From positions 1 through 36,821 of the forward strand of contig VGYC01000059.1 in the NCBI GenBank assembly GCA_016873095.1: a stretch of 36,821 bases of DNA. The letters are read 5' to 3'. Source of the stretch: Planctomycetota bacterium. Its GTDB lineage: Bacteria; Planctomycetota; Planctomycetia; Gemmatales; Gemmataceae. Positions 8,646 through 17,126 of this stretch are shown one piece after another (positions within the stretch are counted from its first letter, which is position 1; every line of letters begins with the position of its first letter). A program made the translations under genes and the position numbers. The notes below the pieces were generated by a model. The model was not told the origin of the DNA. It worked only from the letters and a program-made list of their open reading frames with translations, and made no database searches.

Positions 8646-9164
8646 ATGACGAAAAAACTCGAAGACGATGAACTCCTGACGCGCGAGAACTGGAAAGCCG
8701 CCGTCGTACAGGCGATTGAGGAATTGCCAACGGATATTCAGCAAAGCATCGGCTATGCATTCGACTCGGCTGAAGTAGTAAACATTAGCATCGCTGGCAC
8801 TCCTTTCGATGTGCGACAAGGCGAAACCTGTCTCTCGGACGTCGAGGTTCGCTGGTGGGAGTCGCGGCGGTTTCAATTGGAAACGACCATCAACGAGCAG
8901 CCTGACATCGGATTCGAGGGCTTTCTTGAAGACGAGTCTCGCTGCAGCCCCGTCATCGACAAGCCGACAATCTCGATTTTTCCTGGAGACTCCACTGGCG
9001 TTACCACGGGCGTCCCAGTCTGGGAACGTGGTCGTGTTGGCATGCTCATGGGATTAGTTCAGCAAGCCGTCCTGGACCAAATGTTCGTAGACGGTCTACT
9101 TACAAAAGACAAGAAGGGTCGGTTTATTCGCTTCGACCTGTCTCGCATTTGGCCACCACAATAA
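8646..9164 (+). CDS. Hypothetical protein, 172 residues
   Basis: The start at 8646 (MTKKLEDDELL) is preferred because AAAGGG precedes it by about 10 bases and because the acidic/basic, non-repetitive protein begins there. Upstream codons in the same frame look non-coding. The protein has a helical N-terminus (ENWKAAVVQAIEELPTDIQ), a beta-rich middle and an amphipathic helix near the end (RVGMLMGLVQQAVLDQMF). No signal peptide, membrane segment or family motif is evident. It stands alone on its strand and is followed 12 bases later by a strong hairpin, so it is probably a monocistronic accessory gene. Function unknown. Confidence 0.6.
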   Translation: MTKKLEDDELLTRENWKAAVVQAIEELPTDIQQSIGYAFDSAEVVNISIAGTPFDVRQGETCLSDVEVRWWESRRFQLETTINEQPDIGFEGFLEDESRCSPVIDKPTISIFPGDSTGVTTGVPVWERGRVGMLMGLVQQAVLDQMFVDGLLTKDKKGRFIRFDLSRIWPPQ

Positions 9165-9176
9165 TCCCGCTGCAAC

Positions 9177-9215
9177 AAACCGCTCCACCGCCACAGCGCT
9201 GGAGCGGTTTATCTT
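9177..9215 (+). terminator. Hairpin terminator after the 8646-9164 gene
   Basis: AAACCGCTCCA (9177-9187) pairs perfectly with TGGAGCGGTTT (9200-9210) around a 12-base loop and is followed by ATCTT. The position, 12 bases after the stop codon, fits a transcription terminator. The T tract is short, so termination may be partial. A second small hairpin, GGCGCC-tgcg-GGCGCC, lies at 9219-9234 and could act for the opposite strand. Confidence 0.65.
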
Positions 9216-9273
9216 AGTGGCGCCTGCGGGCGCCAATGTGTCCAGCAATCCGGAACGCTGATTGCCAAGTGCT

Positions 9274-9531
9274 TTACCACGGCGGCCCACATGTCTCCTC
9301 CAGCGCCGGGATTTCGTCTTCCGGGATTGCCACGCGAATTGAACGGGCGACACCAGCCTCCCTGGTCACAAGGCCGATTTCTTCGAGCTTCACGACCATG
9401 CTGTGAGCGGCCGGCGGCGTCACGCGAAAAAACTTCACCATGTCGGTCTCGGCAGGTCCCTGTCGATGAAGCCGGCGATAGAGATGAATGAAGGCCAGGA
9501 ACTGGCCCTGCCGGTGAGTGAAGGTTGTCAT
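9274..9531 (-). CDS. LexA-like DNA-binding domain protein without protease domain
   Basis: This 85-residue protein resembles only the N-terminal winged HTH of LexA/MarR-type regulators: THRQGQFLAFIHLYRRLHRQGPAETDMVKFFRVTPPAAHSMVVKLEEIGLVTREAGVARSIRVAI, here cited only to name its parts: helix 1 (HRQGQFLAFIHLY), recognition helix (PPAAHSMVVKLEEIG), wing (REAGVARSIRV). The autoproteolytic Ser-Lys domain of LexA is absent. I favour ATG 9531, which has GAGGA 7 bases upstream, over the GTG at 9549 that overlaps the dinB stop. It is directly downstream of, and nearly overlapping, DNA polymerase IV, so it may be a dedicated regulator of this translesion unit. MarR-like is the alternative family reading. 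Confidence 0.65.
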   Translation of the reverse strand: MTTFTHRQGQFLAFIHLYRRLHRQGPAETDMVKFFRVTPPAAHSMVVKLEEIGLVTREAGVARSIRVAIPEDEIPALEETCGPPW

Positions 9532-9545
9532 GCTTCCGTCCTCGC

Positions 9546-10745
9546 TCACTCCGACTGGTTGTCATCCGTGGCCGATGGCCGGTCCAACAGCACACCGCGC
9601 TGAATCGAGCCAGTGCCAAACTGGGCGCGGATCGTGTCGATGGTCTGGTCCAGGGCACCCTCGCGCTGACGGTTCTCCGGCTGGAATAGGTCACCCTGGA
9701 CCGCTGGCTCGCGCGTTAGCTTCGTCGCCCCCACGCCCAGCAAGCGGACTGGCAGCAGGTCGCTGGTCAGCGAGCGATCGAACACATCGGCGGCCGCCTT
9801 CCAGATGATGTTGGTCACGTTCGTGGGTTCGGCAAGCGTAGTTGATCGTGTGACGGTGCGGAAATCCGATGAGCGGATCTTCACGTCGATCGTGCGTGCC
9901 CAGATTCCTTCGTGGCGAAGACGGCTGGCCAGCTGATCGACTAGGTCGAGCAGCCAGACACGCAGGACGCCGCAGTCGCCGATGTCCTGGGCAAACGTCG
10001 TTTCGGTGCTGACGGATTTTGCTTCACGATCAGGCACAACGGTGCGACCGTCCTGGCCGTTGGCCAGTCGCCAGATATGCCGGCCCATCTCCCCGAACCG
10101 GTCGCTCAGGACTTTTTCGGGCATAGCAGCGATCTGGCCGATGGTACGAATGCCCATGTCATGCAGGCGCTTTTCGCCCTTGGCGCCCACGCCCCAGATG
10201 CGGCTCACCGGCAGCGGCGCCAGGAACTCGTTCACCTTGTTCGGCGGCAAAACCACGAAGCCATCCGGCTTGCCAACATCGCTGGCCAGCTTCGCAAGAT
10301 ACTTGTTGGGCGCCACGCCGACCGACGCGATCAGGCCGATTTCGGCGCGGATGCGCTCTTTGATCTGGCGGGCGATCTCGGGCGCCGGGCCGAACAGGCC
10401 TTCACAGCCGCGCACATCCAGGAACGCTTCGTCCAGGCTCAGCGGCTCGACAAGCGGCGTGAACGAAAAGAAGATCGAGCGAATCTGCCCGCTGATCGCG
10501 GCGTAATGCTGCATTCGCACGGGCAGGAAGATACCGTGCGGACAAAGTCGCCGCGCTGTGGAGATGGGCATGGCGCTATGCACGCCGAACGGCCGAGCTT
10601 CATAGGAGGCGGCGCAGACCACGCCGCGGCCCTGAGTGCCACCGACGATCACCGGCTTGCCGCGCAGCTCGGGACGATCGCGCTGCTCAACAGATGCGTA
10701 GAACGCATCCATGTCCACGTGCAGGATCGTGGGATCGGGATTCAT
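9546..10745 (-). CDS. dinB: DNA polymerase IV (Y-family translesion polymerase)
   Basis: DinB replicates past damaged bases at the cost of fidelity. The 399-residue protein from ATG 10745 has the metal-binding motif HVDMD (Asp11, Asp13) with AFYAS steric-gate region, SLDEAFLDV (Asp105, Glu106), SVGVAPNKYLAKLAS, and a helix-hairpin region (PVSRIWGVGAKGEKRL). The little-finger domain contains LLPVRLLGVG. A beta-clamp binding motif QGDLF stands near the C-terminus (about 350-354). The frame extends 19 codons upstream to a TTG, but the ATG puts the catalytic motif at the usual distance from the N-terminus. It is followed by a LexA-like mini-regulator. I could not find a convincing SOS box in the 167 bases upstream. 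Confidence 0.9.
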   Translation of the reverse strand: MNPDPTILHVDMDAFYASVEQRDRPELRGKPVIVGGTQGRGVVCAASYEARPFGVHSAMPISTARRLCPHGIFLPVRMQHYAAISGQIRSIFFSFTPLVEPLSLDEAFLDVRGCEGLFGPAPEIARQIKERIRAEIGLIASVGVAPNKYLAKLASDVGKPDGFVVLPPNKVNEFLAPLPVSRIWGVGAKGEKRLHDMGIRTIGQIAAMPEKVLSDRFGEMGRHIWRLANGQDGRTVVPDREAKSVSTETTFAQDIGDCGVLRVWLLDLVDQLASRLRHEGIWARTIDVKIRSSDFRTVTRSTTLAEPTNVTNIIWKAAADVFDRSLTSDLLPVRLLGVGATKLTREPAVQGDLFQPENRQREGALDQTIDTIRAQFGTGSIQRGVLLDRPSATDDNQSE

Positions 10746-10911
10746 GATGGCAAACCCATAGTGTGCCGATTGGGTCACGATCGCTTGTATCCGTGCAGCC
10801 AACGTGCCGTGGTCTTACCGATGTTCCGCGCTGAATGGACTCTGGCGCCACCGGCGACTCTTCGCTACCGCACGGAAATCTTCCGCCAGGCGTCGCCAGG
10901 CGTGAATGACT

Positions 10912-10943
10912 CTCACTTCGCTTGCAGACCTGCTGCCCGGAGC
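10912..10943 (-). repeat. 32-bp direct repeat, copy 1 (3' end of the trypsin-like gene)
   Basis: On the plus strand this reads CTCACTTCGCTTGCAG followed by aCCTGCTGCCCGGAGC. A near-identical copy (about 30 of 32 bases) lies at 11602-11633. This copy covers the last codons and stop of the protease gene (ending LRAAGLQAK). The two copies are 690 bases apart in the same orientation and bracket the protease gene. Confidence 0.8.
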
Positions 10944-11569
10944 CAACGCCACAATCCGGGGCACTTCCTTGGGCCAACCGCACCTTGTTCGTTTTCGGTC
11001 AACCAGCGCGGCAGCGCCCACCATGCCAGAGGAATCCCGCACTCGCCCGAGCCAGAACGGGAAAACACACCCATCAACTGCCCATCGCCGTCAACAACCG
11101 GGCTACCTGAATCGCCGAACTTTATCCGTCCGCTGTACTTCAAGCAAACACTGGAGACAATGCGCGGGCTGACCTGAATGACCTCTCCGGTGATCCATCG
11201 GTTGTCTTTGCCGAAAATGCACACGGGAACAGATTGCTTGTATTTCAGGGTGCTACTGTAGAGCGGGATGCCTTTCACCTCCTCGGCAAACACAAGAAAA
11301 GGGTCGTCGGCACATTCAAGAACGGCAATATCAGCGACGGGTTCGAGCGCACACACACTTACCCGGATTTTCCTTCTGTCATGGGTCTCCACGTGTATGT
11401 AGCCCTCGGATATCCGCTCAAGATCACTCGACCAATCAATGCAACCGGCGATGCAATGGGCTGCGGTCAGAATGTATCCGCCTTGCACGAGAACACCCCG
11501 GCCGCCCAGCTGTGTCAGCTTGACGGTTGCCGCCTCGACGCGGGCCTTGACGCTTGCTTTCATTTTCAT
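10913..11569 (-). CDS. Cytoplasmic trypsin-like serine protease
   Basis: This 218-residue protein has a complete chymotrypsin-fold triad: His38 in LTAAHC, Asp80 in VADIAVLE and Ser154 in FGDSGSPVV. It has no signal peptide or membrane segment, so it should act in the cytosol. Short cytosolic trypsins of this kind occur as effector or processing modules in bacterial conflict systems, usually next to a sensor. Its ATG overlaps the upstream decayed DUF4062/TIR-like frame by 4 bases (11566-11569), so the two once formed an operon. The last residues (LRAAGLQAK) come from a 32-bp sequence repeated upstream of the gene, so the native C-terminus may have been exchanged. Substrate unknown. Confidence 0.8.
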   Translation of the reverse strand: MKMKASVKARVEAATVKLTQLGGRGVLVQGGYILTAAHCIAGCIDWSSDLERISEGYIHVETHDRRKIRVSVCALEPVADIAVLECADDPFLVFAEEVKGIPLYSSTLKYKQSVPVCIFGKDNRWITGEVIQVSPRIVSSVCLKYSGRIKFGDSGSPVVDGDGQLMGVFSRSGSGECGIPLAWWALPRWLTENEQGAVGPRKCPGLWRWLRAAGLQAK

Positions 11570-11920
11570 GTCAAATCCTCCAAGCTGAGAAGTTCCATCA
11601 GCTCACTTCGCTTGCAGCCGTGCTGCCCGGAGCAAAACCAAACGGACCTGGACCAGGTTCCACGGCTTGCCGATAGACCGGCGCAAGCTCCCTTCTTCAG
11701 AACCCCACCGTAGCGTTGATCAATCGCACACACAACGACATCACAGCGCTCCACGTTTGCCAGGCAAGAGCCAATGGAATCGTCTGTTAGATCGACATAG
11801 AATGCCGAGTACGGATCTTCGGACAAACTCACGACGAACTCGTTGTCCTCAAGTCAGCGTCGAAGCTCCCCGCGCAGATCGGGCATGTCATAGCAGGTTG
11901 GGCGCGCTCCCCACGAACAC
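11566..11920 (-). pseudogene. Decayed DUF4062/TIR-like conflict-system gene
   Basis: Reading from a GTG at 11920 preceded by AAGGAA, the first codons give MFVGSA. A one-base shift then leads into PTCYDMPDLRGELRR, an in-frame TGA (11854-11856), and on in the same frame to LEDNEFVVSLSEDP, VDLTDDSIGSCLANVERCD and VVVCAIDQRYGGVL. This order (F-V-S-S-T-C-Y-D-x-x-D-L-R at the start, an acidic S-E-D, then N-V-E-x-C-D-V-V-V-x-I-x-x-R-Y-G) is what I recognise in DUF4062 and related TIR/deoxyribosyltransferase-like proteins. The remaining residues (after GLSASRG) do not continue the family and run through a 32-bp repeat. At least two lesions and a lost 3' half make this a remnant. It was probably the sensor or NAD-targeting partner of the downstream trypsin. 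Confidence 0.6.
11602..11633 (-). repeat. 32-bp direct repeat, copy 2 (upstream of the trypsin-like gene)
   Basis: The plus strand reads CTCACTTCGCTTGCAG followed by cCGTGCTGCCCGGAGC, about 30 of 32 bases identical to 10912-10943. It sits in the 3' part of the decayed DUF4062-like gene, 33 bases before the protease start. In one frame it encodes LRAARLQAK then stop, nearly the same tail as the protease, which suggests that both copies derive from the 3' end of one gene. Confidence 0.8.
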
Positions 11921-12010
11921 CTGTTTCCTTCATTATGATGATAGGCAGTCGGCTGGCTCAGAGTCACCGGACAGCACAGCGCCAGGCCGCTCGCTTCATT
12001 GGAGGCTCTT

Positions 12011-12673
12011 TTGCCATCGGCCCCGGAACTGCTGATCGACGGCACCGGCGACGCGCGGTGGACCGTCGTACTGGCGCACGGCGCCGGCGCCGCCATGGAC
12101 ACGCCGTTCATGAACTATTTCGCCGGCGGCCTGGCCGAGCGCGGCTATCGGGCTGTTCGGTTCGAGTTCCCCTACATGGCGAATTTCCGCAAGATCGGGC
12201 AGCGCAAGCCGCCCGATCGCGAGCCCGTCCTGCGGGAAACCTGGTTGAAAGTTGTGGCCGAGCTGGGCCAGGACCAGTTGGTGATCGGCGGCAAATCCAT
12301 GGGCGGCCGAATCGCCAGCCTGATCGCCGATGAAGCTGGCGTAGGTGGCTTGATCTGCCTCGGCTATCCCTTCCATCCGGTCGGAAAATCAGACCAGCTT
12401 CGCGTCGAGCACCTGCGGACGATCAAGACGCCGACGCTGATCGTGCAAGGCGAGCGCGATCCCTTCGGCAGCCGGGACGAGGTCGAGGGATACATGTTGT
12501 CGCCAGCAATCCAGGTGAAATGGTTGAAGGATGGCGACCACAGCTTCAAGCCAAGGAAAAGCTCGGGCACGACCGAGCAGGAGAATCTGGCAACGGCCCT
12601 TCAAACGATCGAGAAGTTCCTTGAAGGTCTCTCGGCGGGCAAGGCAAGCAAACGCCGAAAGCAGGCTCAATGA
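12011..12673 (+). CDS. Alpha/beta hydrolase of the KANL3/Tex30-like family
   Basis: The small cytosolic hydrolase has 220 residues from a TTG at 12011 preceded by GGAGG with 5-base spacing; an in-frame TTG at 11999 lacks an SD. Landmarks are the oxyanion region VVLAHGAGAAMDTPFM (residues 19-34), the nucleophile elbow GGKSMGGR (Ser96), the acid in QGERDPFG and the His in GDHSF. The tail is Lys/Arg-rich. Families of this type include dienelactone-hydrolase-like enzymes with undetermined substrates. Its stop overlaps the start of the following gene (ATGA at 12670), which makes a translationally coupled pair. Confidence 0.8.
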   Translation: MPSAPELLIDGTGDARWTVVLAHGAGAAMDTPFMNYFAGGLAERGYRAVRFEFPYMANFRKIGQRKPPDREPVLRETWLKVVAELGQDQLVIGGKSMGGRIASLIADEAGVGGLICLGYPFHPVGKSDQLRVEHLRTIKTPTLIVQGERDPFGSRDEVEGYMLSPAIQVKWLKDGDHSFKPRKSSGTTEQENLATALQTIEKFLEGLSAGKASKRRKQAQ

Positions 12674-12960
12674 CCAAGAAACGCGACGACATTCTGGAGA
12701 GCATTGAAGCGTTCAACGAATCCAAGGGCGGCGGCGTGATCGTCCAGAAGGCCGCCAAGGGATATTCGCTGTTCCGGGCCGACAATGGCAAGCCCATCGC
12801 CCGGCTGCGTCCGACTGGGAAGGACGACCAGGTCGAGGTCATGTGGTGGAGCCATCGCGACAAGTGGGACCAGATCGGCGACTTTGGCCCGATGGTCATG
12901 CCGCTCGATGAGGCACTGGATTACGTCGCCAGGGATCCGATGGGCTGCTTCTGGCATTGA
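12670..12960 (+). CDS. Conserved hypothetical protein, 96 residues
   Basis: The start overlaps the hydrolase stop by 4 bases. The protein is a compact alpha/beta sequence: a charged N-terminal helix (RDDILESIEAFNES), two strands (YSLFRADNGKPIARLRP), VEVMWWSHRDKWDQIGD and a C-terminal helix (LDEALDYVARDP). There are no cysteine pairs, signal or membrane segments. The Trp-rich centre suggests a ligand or protein-binding fold but I do not recognise the family. Coupling with the hydrolase suggests a shared pathway. Confidence 0.65.
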   Translation: MTKKRDDILESIEAFNESKGGGVIVQKAAKGYSLFRADNGKPIARLRPTGKDDQVEVMWWSHRDKWDQIGDFGPMVMPLDEALDYVARDPMGCFWH

Positions 12961-13022
12961 AGCATTCGTTGTTGGCAGCATCGTTCGGACACCGGCCTCC
13001 ATGGACACATGAGGAAGCTGCA

Positions 13023-14316
<1,294 letters not shown>

Positions 14317-14332
14317 CGGCTGGAGCGACGGG

Positions 14333-14835
14333 CTACAATTCCAAAAACGGAGGTGGGTACTCGACTCGACCAGTCACGTTCGCGAGCGCACCCAGCGTCA
14401 GCTCCAGGCCATCCACGATTCGCCGCCGCCGAATGGTGAAATAAGCGGCGACGACATCTTCGCCGGGAAGCCGAAGCGTGGATAGAACCTTGGATGCCCC
14501 AAGACAACGACGATCTTGTGTCCTGCATCTCGGCAAGCTCGCAGTCCCTCTTCCACGAGCTTCGTTCCGATGCCTTGTCGCTGATGTGACGGGATCACCG
14601 CCATCGGTGCCAGCGCCAGGGCCTCGACCACGCCGGACACAGTGATGATCGGCAACCGGCTGAACAGGATGTGGGCAACGATCTCGCCGCTGTCTTCGGC
14701 GACCAGCGAGAGCCGAATGTAGCCGCCATCACGCAAGGCATTCACGAGCTTCGCTTCGGCGTCCTGGCCGAAAGCGAGGCGGTTGACATTGCCGACGGCG
14801 ACGCGATCTGCGGAAGTTTCGGGGCGGATATTCAT
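14333..14835 (-). pseudogene. GNAT N-acetyltransferase (YhbS-like), frameshifted near the C-terminus
   Basis: From ATG 14835 the sequence reads as a YhbS-type GNAT enzyme: MNIRPETSADRVAVGNVN, then LVAEDSGEIVAHILFSR, the acetyl-CoA loop VIPSHQRQGIGTKLVEEGL and VVVLGHPRFYPRFGF. The frame stops at 14398 after ESWMAWS. The expected end of such proteins (M-x-L-E-L-x-x-G-A-L ... V-x-Y-P-P-x-F) is present in another frame, as LELTLGALANVTGRVEYPPPF, ending at 14333. A single missing base near 14405-14415 explains this. It is either a real pseudogene or a sequencing error. The start overlaps the upstream DNA-binding protein gene by 4 bases. Confidence 0.7.
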
Positions 14836-15806
14836 ACGACATCTTCGGATACAGGTCGCCGCGAGCGCCGCGCGACTCCCGCGGCAGCGAGAGTCCGATC
14901 CCAGGAGCCGAGATACTTTCTGGCCTGATGAATCAAGGCCTGGTACTCGGACGCCACGGCGCGGTAGTTCAGCCGGTGTCCCTCTGCTCCCCAGCGCCGG
15001 ATTTCTTCGAGCAGCTTTTTTCTTGTCCAGTCGCGCCGCTTCTTGACGCCAGGATACTGGATGCCAAGCGACTCTACAAAATCGGTCCAACCCTTCCCTA
15101 GACGCCGCTGAACGTATTCCGCCAGGTCACGCGGAGCATCCTTTCTTAGAAGGGCCTTGCCCTTCGCATGCCGCTTACGCACCCATTCTTCAGCATTTTC
15201 GCGGCTCCATCTGCCCCTCGGCATCTTGTGCTCGTCAGGGTTGAAACCCGCAGCTCGCAGCGCCTTGGCCCAACTCCTGGGAAAGCGTTTGACCGCAACG
15301 TTGAATAGCTTTGGTTCATGCGCGGCGACATAGGTTGCGGAGAGCGGCACGCCGCGCTGGGCAAGCCGCTGGATGGCTTGCACGACTCTGTCGCGAGTCC
15401 AGTGGAAAACGCCGGTGGCTTTCTCAAAATCCAATCCGGCCTTCTCGACCGCCTTTTGCCAACTTCCAAAATATCGCCGGCCCGCTTCGTATAGCCGAAC
15501 GGGGACTTGTTCTTTCTTCAGGCTCCGGCCTGCTCGATGGGTCCGTCGAATCTCGGCAATCAGCCTGGCAGGGGTCCAGTGCTGGCCGCGTCTGGCCCAG
15601 AAGATCTCTTTGGCTTCGCTGATCTTCTTTCTCACCTCACGGCACGATGCGGTCTGAAGCCGAAAGAGGCGCTTGTAGTCTTCGATGGGATGGTCACCAT
15701 CGTATTCATGGATTCTTCGGAGATGCCAGACGGTGATCGCCCGAAAGTCGCGCCGGCAGTGTTTGCAGGTTACGTAATCGGGATGTTGCTTTGGTTTGCG
15801 GGCCAT
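14832..15806 (-). CDS. Zinc-finger protein with four HNH-associated DNA-binding repeats
   Basis: The protein has 324 residues from ATG 15806 (GGGGA 8 bases upstream; a GTG at 15881 is an alternative start). The N-terminus has a Ros/MucR-like finger: CKHC, then WHLRRIH, then an EDYKRLF helix. After this come four repeats of ~55-60 residues, each beginning with W-T/S-R and ending with G/R-S/G-W-x-x-A/F-x-x-A/S-x-G: around HWTPARL-FGSWQKAVEKAG, HWTRDRV-PRSWAKALRAAG, RWSRENA-GKGWTDFVESLG and DWTRKKL-LGSWDRTLAAAG. These match homing-endonuclease-associated (HNH) repeats, which bind DNA. No HNH or other nuclease motif is present. The stop overlaps the acetyltransferase start (ATGA). Probably a sequence-specific DNA-binding protein of the island. 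Confidence 0.75.
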   Translation of the reverse strand: MARKPKQHPDYVTCKHCRRDFRAITVWHLRRIHEYDGDHPIEDYKRLFRLQTASCREVRKKISEAKEIFWARRGQHWTPARLIAEIRRTHRAGRSLKKEQVPVRLYEAGRRYFGSWQKAVEKAGLDFEKATGVFHWTRDRVVQAIQRLAQRGVPLSATYVAAHEPKLFNVAVKRFPRSWAKALRAAGFNPDEHKMPRGRWSRENAEEWVRKRHAKGKALLRKDAPRDLAEYVQRRLGKGWTDFVESLGIQYPGVKKRRDWTRKKLLEEIRRWGAEGHRLNYRAVASEYQALIHQARKYLGSWDRTLAAAGVARRSRRPVSEDVV

Positions 15807-15887
15807 GACCGAATCCCCGGGCAGAAGGGTGAAGACCTCGCGTCCGATCGTTGCCCATGCTCTATTGATGAACACGCCCACCGGCCG

Positions 15888-16493
15888 TCAAAGGTCATGT
15901 CGCCGGAGCAGACACGACCAGCCGAGGAACCGTTTGTCGTCGGCCACGGACTGATCGAAGCGAAACTCCCGCAGCCGAATGATGTCGAAGAGTGCTCCCA
16001 GTTCCGCCCGGAGCTGCTCCTCGGCGACAACGGGCGGTCCCGGTTCGTGCCGCTCACGGGCGTTGCCAGTCAAGACCAAGCCCAGCGTTCCAGGCCGAGT
16101 GAGCCGGCGTAGCGTTGCCAGATAAGCTGCGACGTCGTCGCGCCGGACAACGTGGTAGCAACCTCGATCGAAGAAAAAGTCGAAGGGGCCGACCAGGTCC
16201 GTCGGCGGCTTTAGCACGTCAGCGACGAGGAAGTTGACGCACACGCCGGCCTCGTCGGCCCTTTGGCGGGCGCGGTCGATGGCTGATGGACTCAGGTCAA
16301 GCGCGGTTACATCAAACCCTTGCTGGTCGAGCCAGACGGCGCTGGCGCCGGTGCCGCAGCCCAGCTCCAGGGCGCGGCAGGGCTGGATGGACGCTTTGGC
16401 GAGCACGCGCTGAAGTTCCGACGACGGCTGGCCGGTTTCCCAGGGCGTATCGCCTTTTGCGTAGCGTTCATCCCAGCGGGTTGGTTCAGGCAT
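15888..16493 (-). CDS. SAM-dependent methyltransferase (TehB/thiopurine-methyltransferase-like)
   Basis: This 201-residue class I methyltransferase starts WDERYAKGDTPWETG, a signature of the thiopurine/tellurite methyltransferase group. Motif I is ALELGCGTGASAVWL (about 41-55), the acidic strand is VTALDLSPSAID, and motif II/III lies around FDFFFDRGCYHVV. It probably methylates a small molecule (S-, Se- or Te-containing) and not DNA; this is inferred from the family. GAGGA lies just ahead of the ATG. It precedes the zinc-finger/HNH-repeat gene by 82 bases. Confidence 0.85.
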   Translation of the reverse strand: MPEPTRWDERYAKGDTPWETGQPSSELQRVLAKASIQPCRALELGCGTGASAVWLDQQGFDVTALDLSPSAIDRARQRADEAGVCVNFLVADVLKPPTDLVGPFDFFFDRGCYHVVRRDDVAAYLATLRRLTRPGTLGLVLTGNARERHEPGPPVVAEEQLRAELGALFDIIRLREFRFDQSVADDKRFLGWSCLLRRHDL

Positions 16494-16673
16494 GGTGTCC
16501 TCACCTACCGCTGGTGTAGCAAGTTAGCGGGTCATCTGACAGCGCCGTCGGCGTCGAGATACTGCGCAGCGCCGGGCGGGACAGCAATGGCCACATTCTT
16601 GAAACTATCCTGCGGGCATTGCTCGGACATTCTGACCAGGCAAGCATCATGCCGTGGTGCCGCAAGGCCTGAG

Positions 16674-17027
16674 TCAGGGCAAATCGAACGTGGGCAGGTC
16701 AAAGCGAATGTGGACCGCAGGGGTCCGGTCCATGTTGAACAAGGCCGTGACGACGGCAAACAAGCTCACATCGACCTGATCCACGACGGCAGCCACGCGA
16801 GCGGCGACGTCACGTGGCAGATAGCCGATCTGCTTGCCGTCCATGGCGCGCACCACGGCGACAGCGTTGGGATCGTATGGATTGCCCACGTCTCGGTCGA
16901 GGAGCAGTTGTTCCCCGATCTGCAACTGGCGGGAGACCGCGGCCCTGCCTTCGTAGGCCACGCCTGCGATGGAAGTTTCGATGTGGTTCGGGTTTCGCAC
17001 GATGTTGGTGAAGTCACTCCAGGCCAC
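16674..17027 (-). CDS. Stand-alone HIRAN-domain protein
   Basis: The protein is 117 residues from a GTG start at 17027 with AAGGAG six bases upstream; the frame continues 32 codons further but without an SD. It is essentially one HIRAN domain: ETSIAGVAYEGR, LQIGEQLLLDRD, NPYDPNAVAVV, GKQIGYLPRDVA, then a helix and strand to the end. HIRAN domains bind 3'-OH ends of single-stranded DNA and are usually found fused to SNF2 helicases or as small separate proteins near mobile or repair genes. Here it lies between the integrase (100 bases upstream) and a methyltransferase. Confidence 0.8.
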   Translation of the reverse strand: MAWSDFTNIVRNPNHIETSIAGVAYEGRAAVSRQLQIGEQLLLDRDVGNPYDPNAVAVVRAMDGKQIGYLPRDVAARVAAVVDQVDVSLFAVVTALFNMDRTPAVHIRFDLPTFDLP

Positions 17028-17126
17028 GGGTTTCTCCTTACCTTCGTCTCGATGAGCACAGCAGAACGCTCGCCTCGGCCAGTAGAACCGGCTTGTCAAG
17101 TTGAGCGAGGAAGAGCGCCACAATTA

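Noticed and set aside
10746-10912. An SOS/LexA box ahead of dinB
   Set aside because: No convincing CTGT-N8-ACAG, GAAC-N4-GTTC or GTTC-N7-GTTC pattern was found in the upstream region.
10077-11177. A 366-codon plus-strand frame across dinB and the protease gene
   Set aside because: It is antisense to DNA polymerase IV and the trypsin-like protease, whose catalytic motifs are intact.
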